A stretch of DNA of 5,088 bases from CAZQFV01 sp964613665 (GTDB taxonomy: Bacteria; Chloroflexota; Chloroflexia; DTKN01): assembly GCA_964613665.1 (NCBI GenBank), contig CAZTIG010000112.1:1-5088 (forward strand). Reading direction: 5' to 3'. How positions within the stretch are numbered: position 1 is the first letter of the stretch; each line of letters begins with the position of its first letter. The notes under the pieces were generated by a model that searched no databases, had not been told where the DNA came from, and saw nothing but the letters and a program-made list of their open reading frames with translations. A program made the translations under genes and the position numbers. Shown here in pieces: positions 1 through 5,047 of this stretch.

Positions 1-44
1 CCAAAAAACATCCCATCCACTCTCAAGACTGTGTGCGGACTCGC

Positions 45-146
45 GCCCAACTAATGATTAGGTTGCCACCTTGCTCTCTAACACCCCGCTATGGGGTAGT
101 TAGAGAGCAAGATGGCCATCGAAAACACTCGAACGGTGTGTTAGGC
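45..146. other. candidate attC-like (integron cassette) recombination site
   Basis: The outer ends read GCCCAAC (45-51, fits RYYYAAC) and GTTAGGC (140-146, fits GTTRRRY), the R'' and R' core-box consensus of attC sites. They are complementary except at one position. Between them lies a long imperfect stem-loop, and the total of 102 bases is within the usual attC size range. It sits upstream of an integron-type integrase, where a recombination site is expected. Against it: no clear pair of L boxes with the usual short spacers is visible, and the internal loop is asymmetric. Because both boxes fit either orientation, the direction is not decided. Boxes and fold are seen directly; the att role is inferred. 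Confidence 0.42.
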
Positions 147-194
147 GGACGATGTTCTGCCAAATCCTCTGCTTGGATGTGTTAGGTAGCCACC
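58..194 (+). repeat. direct repeat TTAGGTwGCCACC, two copies
   Basis: TTAGGTTGCCACC at 58-70 and TTAGGTAGCCACC at 182-194 match at 12 of 13 positions, 124 bases apart. The second copy is preceded by G, giving GTTAGGT (181-187), another fit to the GTTRRRY core; the first is preceded by A. A shorter repeat, TGTGTTAGG, occurs at 137-145 and 178-186. The pattern suggests duplicated or recombined att-site sequence next to the integrase, for example an attI and a cassette boundary, but this is inference. Confidence 0.5.
65..116. repeat. long near-perfect stem-loop inside the att-like site
   Basis: TTGCTCTCTAAC (71-82) and GTTAGAGAGCAA (99-110) are perfect 12-bp inverted repeats. The stem continues inward with ACCCC/GGGGT (83-87/93-97) around a GCTAT loop, leaving A98 as a single unpaired base. 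It continues outward with GCCA/TGGC (65-68/113-116) past one mismatch. Single extrahelical bases are typical of folded single-stranded attC sites. No T-tract follows on the + strand, so a simple terminator is less likely. Confidence 0.8.
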
Positions 195-235
195 GCGCCC
201 ATCTAAAGCGAACCGGTTCAGCGTTACGACAACCT

Positions 236-253
236 TGCGCTATCCACAGCGCA
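236..253. promoter_or_regulatory. inverted repeat abutting the integrase promoter
   Basis: TGCGCT (236-241) and AGCGCA (248-253) form a 6-bp inverted repeat with a 6-base centre, ending one base before the -35 hexamer of the integrase promoter. A perfect palindrome, GAACCGGTTC (210-219), lies a little further upstream. Either could be an operator. Neither fits a recognised LexA box: the GAAC-N4-GTTC form has four centre bases and the palindrome has two. Confidence 0.35.
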
Positions 254-254
254 C

Positions 255-283
255 TTGACGCAACAACATGGATCTGCTACAAT
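255..283 (+). promoter_or_regulatory. sigma70-type promoter for the integrase
   Basis: TTGACG (255-260) and TACAAT (278-283) are separated by exactly 17 bases, one mismatch each from the sigma70 consensus. Transcription would start near 290, giving a leader of about 75 bases before the ATG at 365. The surrounding DNA is richer in A and T than the gene. Confidence 0.65.
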
Positions 284-364
284 ATGGTATGGAATGGAGC
301 GATGCTTTGCTTGGAATTATATCATGCCGACTCGCAAATCGCAAGCGAAAAAGGGAGGAAACCG

Positions 365-1324
365 ATGGACCGCCGCCCCAAGAAACTGCTCGACCAGGTC
401 CGCGAAACCATCCAACTCAAACATTATTCCGCCCGTACCGGAGAAACCTACATCGGCTGGATTAAGCGCTATATCCTCTTCCACCACAAGCGGCATCCCC
501 GGGAGATGGGAGCAGCCGAGATCGAAGCCTTTCTTACCTACCTTGCGGTGGATCAACGCGTGGCTGCCTCCACCCAGAACCAGGCTCTCTGCGCGCTGCT
601 CTTTCTCTACCGGGAAGTACTGCACCAAGACTTGGGAGATCTCCAAGCTGTCCGCGCCAAAAGGCCCCACCGTCTCCCCACCGTCCTGACCCGCGAGGAA
701 ACACTCCGGGTGATCGGGTTCCTCGACGGCACGTACCAACTGATGGCCAAACTGCTCTACGGCTGTGGCCTGCGCCTGCAAGAGTGCCTCCAACTGCGGG
801 TCAAGGATGTTGACTTTGCGCAGCGCCAGATCGTCGTCCGTGCCGGCAAGGGCGACAAGGACCGTGTAACCATGCTGCCCGAGGCCGTCGTCCCGTTCCT
901 CCAGGAACACCTGCGCCACGTCAAGCAACTCCACGACCAGGACCTGGTCCGCGGCTATGGCCGCGTGGATCTGTCCTTCGCCCTCGAACGCAAGTATCCC
1001 CATGCCGACCGCGAGTGGCCCTGGCAGTACGTCTTCCCGGCCTCGAAACTATCCCGGCACCCCCAAACCGGGCTGCTCTGCCGCCACCACATCCACGAAA
1101 GCGCCCTGCAAAAGGCCGTCCGCCGGGCCGCCCAGCAGGCCGGACTGCCCAAGCGCGTCAACTGCCATACCTTCCGCCACTGCTTCGCCACCCACCTCCT
1201 GGAGAATGGCTACGACATCCGCACTGTGCAGGAGCTCCTGGGCCACAAGGATGTCAAAACGACGATGATCTATACCCACGTCCTCAACCGCGGCGCCTTG
1301 GCCGTGCGCAGCCCGCTGGATTAG
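365..1324 (+). CDS. intI: integron-type integrase (tyrosine recombinase)
   Basis: A 319-residue site-specific tyrosine recombinase of the integron integrase (IntI) group, which joins attI and attC sites to capture gene cassettes. An N-terminal SAM-like core-binding domain (about 5-90) precedes the catalytic domain. Visible catalytic residues are R137 in GCGLRLQE, a lysine in GKGDK (162 or 165), H268 and R271 in HTFRH, H294 in LLGHKDV and the nucleophile Y303 in MIYTHV. The IntI-specific insert is present at about 205-245 (ALERKYP, WPWQYVFPA, RHHIHE), as is the HVLNRG...VRSPLD tail. This insert separates it from XerC/D. The ATG at 365 is chosen because GGGAGG (353-358) lies 6 bases upstream and similarity begins there; the frame stays open back to 152 without family resemblance. 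Length is typical and all key residues are intact, so it is probably functional. Whether a cassette array lies beyond the left edge cannot be seen. Confidence 0.93.
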   Translation: MDRRPKKLLDQVRETIQLKHYSARTGETYIGWIKRYILFHHKRHPREMGAAEIEAFLTYLAVDQRVAASTQNQALCALLFLYREVLHQDLGDLQAVRAKRPHRLPTVLTREETLRVIGFLDGTYQLMAKLLYGCGLRLQECLQLRVKDVDFAQRQIVVRAGKGDKDRVTMLPEAVVPFLQEHLRHVKQLHDQDLVRGYGRVDLSFALERKYPHADREWPWQYVFPASKLSRHPQTGLLCRHHIHESALQKAVRRAAQQAGLPKRVNCHTFRHCFATHLLENGYDIRTVQELLGHKDVKTTMIYTHVLNRGALAVRSPLD

Positions 1325-1328
1325 AGGT

Positions 1329-1345
1329 GCCTCCCCCAGGCTTTT
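1329..1345 (+). terminator. weak hairpin with short T run after the integrase
   Basis: GCCT (1329-1332) and AGGC (1338-1341) enclose CCCCC and are followed by TTTT, five bases after the integrase stop codon. The stem is only 4 bp, so efficiency is doubtful. The sequence may instead lie at the left boundary of the IS630 remnant, whose end I cannot place. Confidence 0.3.
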
Positions 1346-1389
1346 AGGGTAAGCTGTGACCATCCTGATCGAAAGGAGGTCGCACCGGG

Positions 1390-1662
1390 GTGGCACGCTC
1401 GGTCTACAAGTATCGCATTGATCTCAGCGGCAAAGAAAAGCAGCTGCTGCGGCAGGCCAAAAAGAAAGGGCGCAAAGATGCCCGGCTGGTCCTCCGGATC
1501 CTGATGATCTTGCTGGCCCACAAGGGCAAAACGATCAGCGAGACGGCGGAGACGTTGGACTGTTGTGAGCAAACGGTGTTGAACCAGCGCAAACGATTCC
1601 TGGACCGCCGCGCCGAAGGGCCGGTGCAGGCGCTGGAAGATCGGCCCCGCAGCGGACGGGGG
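1390..1662 (+). pseudogene. IS630-family transposase, N-terminal fragment
   Basis: The GTG at 1390 follows a consensus ribosome site, AAGGAGG (1373-1379), with 10 bases of spacing. The first 91 residues read as the helix-turn-helix DNA-binding region of IS630-type transposases: a lysine/arginine-rich start, a helical segment RLVLRILMILLAHKGKTIS, the recognition part ETAETLDCCEQTVLNQRKRF (about 51-70) and the hallmark EDRPRSGR at 83-90. After this motif resemblance stops. The frame stays open to 2052 but encodes low-complexity Gly/Ala/Arg/Pro sequence and runs antisense into the next gene. The DDE catalytic domain, normally some 200-250 further residues, is missing, so this is a 3'-truncated relic. 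No target duplication or terminal inverted repeat could be matched; the left end probably lies between 1325 and 1389. It sits 65 bases behind the integrase stop in the same orientation. Confidence 0.75.
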
Positions 1663-1960
1663 ATCGCTGCCAACGCGCCACGGCGTGGCAGCACCGCGCC
1701 GCTGCGCTGCAGCCAGGCCGGCCGGGCCGCGCGGGAGCGGTTCGATGCGGGGTCCAGGGGCCGCAGGCCCCGGCGGGGGAGGCGAGGGGGCTGGCCCCCT
1801 CGCAAAAGAAACGGGCGCATGCCCGCCACACACGTACATTCCGGCGAAGCCGGAGGAGCAGGCCCCGGCGAAGCCGGCCCCCCCAACAAGGTGGGCCGCC
1901 CGCGCGGGCGGCGCGAGCAGGGCCGGCCGCGCTGCCCCGGCGGGCGGCAGCGCGCTGCCT
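1663..1960. repeat. hairpin-dense GC-rich intergenic block, no gene
   Basis: About 300 bases without a convincing gene. Stem-loops in order: GCCAC/GTGGC (1677-1689), GCTGC/GCAGC (1701-1713), GGGGCC/GGCCCC with loop GCA (1757-1771), a perfect GCGAGGGGGC/GCCCCCTCGC pair (1782-1803) followed by AAAAGAAA, CGGGC/GCCCG (1812-1825), TCCGGC-GAA-GCCGGA (1840-1854), CCGGC-GAA-GCCGG (1865-1877), an 18-base palindrome (1895-1912) and CGCGCTGCC/GGCAGCGCG (1928-1954). CCGGCGAAGCCGG recurs at a 24-base step. The order of closely packed stems suggests a folded RNA, a palindromic intergenic repeat or a mobile-element remnant. None has a following U-tract on either strand, so ordinary terminators are not indicated. 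Confidence 0.7.
1928..1954 (-). repeat. stem-loop just after the ygeW stop codon
   Basis: CGCGCTGCC (1928-1936) and GGCAGCGCG (1946-1954) form a 9-bp stem with a 9-base loop, six bases beyond the stop codon of the minus-strand carbamoyltransferase gene. The position suits 3'-end formation or protection of the operon mRNA, but no T-tract follows. Confidence 0.5.
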
Positions 1961-3010
1961 CTACCTGCCCATCACCAGGCTCAGCACCGCCTTTTGCACG
2001 TGCAGGCGGTTCTCGGCCTCGTCAAAGGCGGCCGACTGCGGCCCGTCGATGACCTCGTCGGTCACCTCGAAGCCGCGGTCGCACGGCAGGCAGTGCATGT
2101 AGATGGCGTCGCGGTGGGCCAGGCGCATCAGGGCGCTGTCGCAGATCCAGTCCTTGTGGGCGTCAAAGATCTCCTGCGTCCGCCGGGCGTCGCTTTGGCC
2201 CACCGGCGGCTGGAAGATCGGCGTGGCGCACCAGGCCTTTGGGTATACCACGTGCGCCCCGGCCATGGCCTCGCGCATGTCGTTGCTCACGCGGAACGAG
2301 CCGCCGTAGCGCTGGGCGTAGCCCTCGCAGGCCGCCAGCACGTTGGGGTCGAGCTCCATCCCCTGGGGGTGGGCCAGCACCACCTCCATGCCCATCTTCG
2401 TGGCCATGGTGATAGCGCTCTGCGGCACGGCGCGCGGCTTGTGCACGCTGGGGGAGTAGGCCCAGCTCATGACGAACTTGACCCCCTGGAAGCCGCCGAA
2501 CTTTTCCTTCACTGTCAGCACGTCGGCCAGCGCCTGGAAGGGGTGGTACATGTCGCACTCCATGTTCAGCACGGGGATGTCGGCCCAGCGGGCAAACTCG
2601 CGGATCATGGCGTTGGCCCCGCCGTACTCCCAGTCGACCGGGTCGCCGTAGCAGCGGATGGCGATGGCATCGCCCATGCGCGACAGGGTGCGGGCCACGT
2701 CGGAGACGCGCTCGGTGGAGTAGGCCACCTCGCGGCCGGCCAGCGCCGGGGTGTAGATCTTGGACGGATCCAGGTAGTGGGCGTGGCCGCCCAGCTGGGT
2801 CATCCCCGCCTCGAAGGAGTTGCGCGTGCGCAGGGACTGGTTGTAAAAGATCATGAAGAGCGTCTTGGCCCGCAGGATGTGGTCGTGCAGCTCGCCGATG
2901 GCAAAGCGCCGCTTCAGGTCCAGGGCCAGGTCCAGGATCTGCTCGATCTCCTCCCGGCTCCACTCCATGTCGGTGATAAAGTCGCGTCCGCGGAACGTGT
3001 CGGTCTTCAC
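1961..3010 (-). CDS. ygeW: knotted carbamoyltransferase, YgeW/acetylornithine transcarbamylase type
   Basis: A 349-residue cytosolic enzyme of the aspartate/ornithine carbamoyltransferase superfamily, which moves a carbamoyl group between carbamoyl phosphate and an amino substrate. Visible motifs: SLRTR (59-63, carbamoyl-phosphate site), HPFQ (156-159), NMECD (149-153), SWAYSPS (182-188), YPKAW (256-260), HCLP (306-309) and ENRLHVQKA (333-341). HPxQ, SWAYSPS and the tail match the knotted subgroup (YgeW and N-acetylornithine or N-succinylornithine carbamoyltransferases). The residue after HCLPC is Asp, as in YgeW, and the position of the carboxylated lysine of acetylornithine transcarbamylase appears to be Glu here, so I favour a YgeW-like enzyme with unknown substrate over an arginine-synthesis enzyme. 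The GTG start has AAGGAGG (3016-3022) 5 bases upstream. It is second in an operon behind the PLP enzyme, 67 bases away. Confidence 0.82.
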   Translation of the reverse strand: MKTDTFRGRDFITDMEWSREEIEQILDLALDLKRRFAIGELHDHILRAKTLFMIFYNQSLRTRNSFEAGMTQLGGHAHYLDPSKIYTPALAGREVAYSTERVSDVARTLSRMGDAIAIRCYGDPVDWEYGGANAMIREFARWADIPVLNMECDMYHPFQALADVLTVKEKFGGFQGVKFVMSWAYSPSVHKPRAVPQSAITMATKMGMEVVLAHPQGMELDPNVLAACEGYAQRYGGSFRVSNDMREAMAGAHVVYPKAWCATPIFQPPVGQSDARRTQEIFDAHKDWICDSALMRLAHRDAIYMHCLPCDRGFEVTDEVIDGPQSAAFDEAENRLHVQKAVLSLVMGR

Positions 3011-3040
3011 GGTTTCCTCCTTGCCTTGTTCAAGAGCGTC

Positions 3041-3063
3041 GCTGGCCTGTCGGCCCGGCCAGC
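3041..3063 (-). repeat. intercistronic stem-loop
   Basis: GCTGGCC (3041-3047) and GGCCAGC (3057-3063) are perfect 7-bp inverted repeats around a 9-base loop, in the 67-base gap between the PLP enzyme gene and ygeW. There is no U-tract, so it more likely affects mRNA processing or stability, or tunes the second gene, than ends transcription. Confidence 0.5.
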
Positions 3064-3077
3064 CCCGGCAGACGAAC

Positions 3078-4550
3078 CTACGAGAGACCGCGCAGCAGGC
3101 CGGTCATCTCGTTGAACTGGACGATCAGCTCGTCGATCTCTTGCACCTGGCTGTGGATGCCGCTCCAGTAGCCCGGGTCGTACCACTGGGCCTGGATCTC
3201 GCGGTAGGTCTTGCCCTGCTGCTCCACCCAGGTGTAGTATTTCAGGTTATGAATGCGCTTGCGGTCCCAGTAGCCCAGCTCCTCGACGTAGTCGACGGTG
3301 CAGCCCTGCAAGTAGCGGGCGTAGTCGGCGGCCGCGTGCAGGGCGGTGTACTCGCCGCGCTCCTGGCGCAGCTCGGCGATACGGCTGCCGTAGAGCTCCA
3401 TGGAATCGGTCAGCACGGTCAGCACGACGTCGTGCTCGCCCAGCTCGTACCAGCGGGCGAACTTCACGGCCGAGAGCAGGTTGGCGATGCCGGAGATGCC
3501 CAGCAGGTCCAGCCGCGCCACCAGCCCCTCGGGCACGCCCCGCTGCGCCAGGTAGGCCCGGCCGGCCGGCTCGTTGAAGAGGCGCACCAGGCTCATGCAG
3601 GCCTCGTCGTCGATGGCCACGACCAGGTCGGTGTTCTGCAAGTTGTGGATCCAGGGGACGTGCTTGTCGCCGATGCCTTCGATGCGGTGGCCGCCAAAGC
3701 CGTTCAAGAGCAGCGTGGGGCACTGCAGGGCCTCGCTGGCGGCGACCTTGCTGGTGGGAAAGACCTCCTTCAGGTAGTCGCCGCAGCCGATGGTGCCGGC
3801 CGAACCGGTGGTCAGGACGACGCCGCGGTAGCGGTCGCCGGGCCCCAGCTCGCGCTCCAGCACCTCCTGCATGGCGTGGCCGGTGACCTCATAGTGCCAG
3901 AGGTGGTTGCCGAACTCGTCGAACTGGTTAAAGATGACCACGTCGCTGCGGGTGGCCTGCAGCTCCTTGCACTTGTCATAGATCTCCTTGACGTTGCTCT
4001 CGCAGCCCGGCGTGGCGATGACCTCGCCAGCGATGCGCGAGAGCCACTCGAAGCGCTCGCGGCTCATCTCCTCCGGCAGGATGGCGATCGACTCGCAGGC
4101 CAGCAACGCCGAGTTGTAGGCCCCGCCGCGGCAGTAGTTGCCGGTGGAGGGCCACACGGCCTTTTGCGTGGTGGGGTCGAACTGCCCGGTGACGAGGCGC
4201 GGCACCAGGCAGCCGAAGGTGGCCCCGACCTTGTGGGCGCCGGTGGGGAACCACTTGCCCACCAGGGCGATGATGCGCGCGGGGACGCCGCTGAGGGCCG
4301 GCGGGAACTCCAGGTAGTTGACCCCCCCGAACCCGCCACCGTGGGCGACCGGTTCGTTCTTCCAGGTGATGCGGAAGAGGTTGAGCGAATCCAGGTCCCA
4401 CAAGCCGACCTGGCGCAGGCCGGCTTTGACGCCGTCCGGGATCCGCCCGGGGTCCTTCATCTGGGCAAAGGTAGGGATGATGATCCGGCGCTCGCGGGCC
4501 CGCTGCACGGTCCGCCGGAGCTGTTCTTCGTGGATCGATAGGTCGATCAT
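3078..4550 (-). CDS. PLP-dependent enzyme, cysteine synthase/threonine synthase fold (type II)
   Basis: A 490-residue pyridoxal-phosphate enzyme of fold type II, the group of beta-eliminating, beta-replacing and deaminating enzymes such as cysteine synthase, threonine synthase and diaminopropionate ammonia-lyase. The likely Schiff-base lysine is K107 in TGAHKVGAT; STGNYCRGGAYNSA (135-148) is the substrate-carboxylate loop; GSAGTIG (249-255) is the phosphate-binding glycine loop; GISGIANLL (351-359) lies late in the fold. About 60 residues before the core and a tail of roughly 100 residues rich in Tyr and Trp (about 395-490) make it longer than ordinary cysteine synthases. It does not resemble YgeX. 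The ATG at 4550 is chosen for the GAGGAGGAG ribosome site (4556-4564); upstream in-frame codons to 4646 fall in the leader. First gene of an operon with the carbamoyltransferase, which suggests that the two act in sequence. Substrate unknown. Confidence 0.85.
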   Translation of the reverse strand: MIDLSIHEEQLRRTVQRARERRIIIPTFAQMKDPGRIPDGVKAGLRQVGLWDLDSLNLFRITWKNEPVAHGGGFGGVNYLEFPPALSGVPARIIALVGKWFPTGAHKVGATFGCLVPRLVTGQFDPTTQKAVWPSTGNYCRGGAYNSALLACESIAILPEEMSRERFEWLSRIAGEVIATPGCESNVKEIYDKCKELQATRSDVVIFNQFDEFGNHLWHYEVTGHAMQEVLERELGPGDRYRGVVLTTGSAGTIGCGDYLKEVFPTSKVAASEALQCPTLLLNGFGGHRIEGIGDKHVPWIHNLQNTDLVVAIDDEACMSLVRLFNEPAGRAYLAQRGVPEGLVARLDLLGISGIANLLSAVKFARWYELGEHDVVLTVLTDSMELYGSRIAELRQERGEYTALHAAADYARYLQGCTVDYVEELGYWDRKRIHNLKYYTWVEQQGKTYREIQAQWYDPGYWSGIHSQVQEIDELIVQFNEMTGLLRGLS

Positions 4551-4555
4551 GCTCG

Positions 4556-4564
4556 CTCCTCCTC
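4556..4564 (-). promoter_or_regulatory. ribosome binding site deciding the PLP enzyme start
   Basis: On the minus strand GAGGAGGAG ends 5 bases before the ATG at 4550. This places translation start there rather than at the upstream in-frame ATG (4646), which would put the start before the leader terminator and has no such site. Confidence 0.75.
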
Positions 4565-4595
4565 GCAGTCGTCCTGCACACACCGCAGCACACTG

Positions 4596-4616
4596 AAAAA
4601 GCTGCCTCCCGGCAGC
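4596..4616 (-). terminator. intrinsic terminator-like hairpin in the operon leader (possible attenuator)
   Basis: Read on the minus strand: GCTGCC, loop GGGA, GGCAGC, then TTTTTC. The 6-bp stem (extendable by G-U pairs) followed at once by five Ts is the form of a Rho-independent terminator. It lies between the promoter and the ribosome site of the first gene, where it would end transcription early unless bypassed. An upstream segment, GCCG...CGGC, could pair with the base of the stem as a weak alternative fold. No known riboswitch was recognised. Confidence 0.6.
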
Positions 4617-4666
4617 CGGTCTGCTCCAGTCGGCCCGAATCGCCACGACCTGGACTACTGGCCCCT

Positions 4667-4695
4667 ATCATAGTGCACCCGGGTGTTTCTGTCAA
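4667..4695 (-). promoter_or_regulatory. sigma70 promoter of the PLP enzyme-ygeW operon
   Basis: On the minus strand TTGACA (4695-4690), a perfect -35, and TATGAT (4672-4667), one base from the -10 consensus, are 17 bases apart. Transcription would begin near 4660, about 110 bases before the ATG. It is the strongest promoter in the window and correctly placed for the operon. Confidence 0.8.
4676..4685. promoter_or_regulatory. palindrome in the promoter spacer, candidate operator
   Basis: CACCCGGGTG is a perfect 10-bp palindrome lying entirely between the -35 and -10 hexamers of the operon promoter. A repressor bound there would block RNA polymerase; MerR-type activators also bind spacer dyads, though usually with longer spacers than the 17 bases seen. 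The regulator is not in the window. Confidence 0.4.
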
Positions 4696-4858
4696 GCTGC
4701 GTCGCCGCCATCCACGACCCTGCTTGTCCACCTGCGACTAGGCGGGCATCCCCCGCAGAGCCGGCTCGCCTTCTCTCAAAAACCCATCATGAGCCACAAG
4801 GGCAAAGACACGAAGCCTTGCTGTCTTTTCATCCTTGCCCTTCTTTGTGCTCCCGTGC

Positions 4859-5039
4859 CTTTGTTAATGATAGGTTCTCAGGCACGGCGATATCAAGGTC
4901 GCGGCGGTGCACCACGAATGGCAAGTGCCCGGCCTGCGCGAAGCGCGGCACGGCCGCATCATTGCCGCGCCCCGGAATGTGCGGCGTCGGGCTGTTGCGG
5001 GAGCCGGGCACTTGCCGGTCAAGGCCGGCGACTTTGTTA
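4859..5039 (+). repeat. 8-bp direct repeat flanking the large inverted repeat
   Basis: CTTTGTTA occurs at 4859-4866 and again at 5032-5039, bracketing about 165 bases that contain the 14-bp inverted repeat. It could be a target-site duplication around a small insertion, but the inverted repeats are not at the ends of the enclosed segment, and an 8-mer can recur by chance. Confidence 0.35.
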
Positions 5040-5047
5040 GTATGTAG
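4874..5047 (+). other. short open frame after a triple stop, possible gene tail
   Basis: Immediately after three consecutive in-frame stops, TAA TGA TAG (4865-4873), the same frame stays open for 57 codons to the TAG at 5045-5047. The peptide has mixed composition (for example HHEWQVPG, RHGRIIAAP, LPVKAGDF) that looks more protein-like than the other frames. There is no ATG near the front and no ribosome site; a GTG occurs at about codon 12. It might be the C-terminal remnant of a gene, but the frame also spans the perfect inverted repeat and could be chance in GC-rich DNA. Confidence 0.22.
4920..5016. repeat. perfect 14-bp inverted repeat with nested hairpin
   Basis: GGCAAGTGCCCGGC (4920-4933) is exactly complementary to GCCGGGCACTTGCC (5003-5016), 69 bases apart. 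Inside lies an 8-bp stem, GCGCGGCA/TGCCGCGC (4943-4950/4963-4970), with the palindrome CGGCCG in its loop; a small GCGC-GAA-GCGC hairpin (4936-4946) competes with it. No T-tract follows on either side, so a terminator is unlikely. A folded RNA or a non-autonomous mobile element are the alternatives. Confidence 0.75.

Noticed and set aside
130..142. Possible LexA box CGAACGGTGTGTT near the att-like site
   Set aside because: The spacing between CGAAC and GTT is five bases instead of four and the centre does not fit the Gram-positive consensus.
152..364. N-terminal extension of the integrase to the ATG at 152
   Set aside because: The promoter at 255-283 lies inside it, the added residues resemble no integrase, and a good ribosome site precedes the ATG at 365.
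1735..1755. tRNA T-arm-like GGTTCGATGC
   Set aside because: No matching acceptor, D or anticodon arms could be assembled around it.
1663..2052. Continuation of the transposase reading frame to 2052
   Set aside because: After RPRSGR it turns into Gly/Ala/Arg/Pro-rich sequence without DDE motifs and overlaps the 3' end of ygeW in antisense.
1685..3115. Long + strand open frame of 476 codons antisense to ygeW
   Set aside because: It begins in the hairpin block, has low-complexity composition and mirrors the minus-strand gene that carries clear family motifs; long antisense frames are common in GC-rich genes.
2853..4541. Long + strand open frame of 562 codons antisense to the PLP enzyme gene
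   Set aside because: The composition is dominated by Ala, Val, Gly, Leu, His and Asp runs typical of reverse-complement reading; the opposite strand has the PLP lysine, loop motifs, ribosome site and promoter.
4551..4646. Earlier ATG (4646) for the PLP enzyme
   Set aside because: The additional 32 codons would span the leader terminator hairpin, and the strong ribosome site is placed for the ATG at 4550.
4829..5011. 60-codon minus-strand frame in the right intergenic region
   Set aside because: No ribosome site or family resemblance; it overlaps the inverted repeat in antisense to an equally plausible frame.
4789..5040. 83-codon + strand frame starting MSHKGKDTK
   Set aside because: No ribosome site; it runs through several inverted repeats and turns low-complexity after about 30 residues. 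The hydrophobic stretch alone is not enough.
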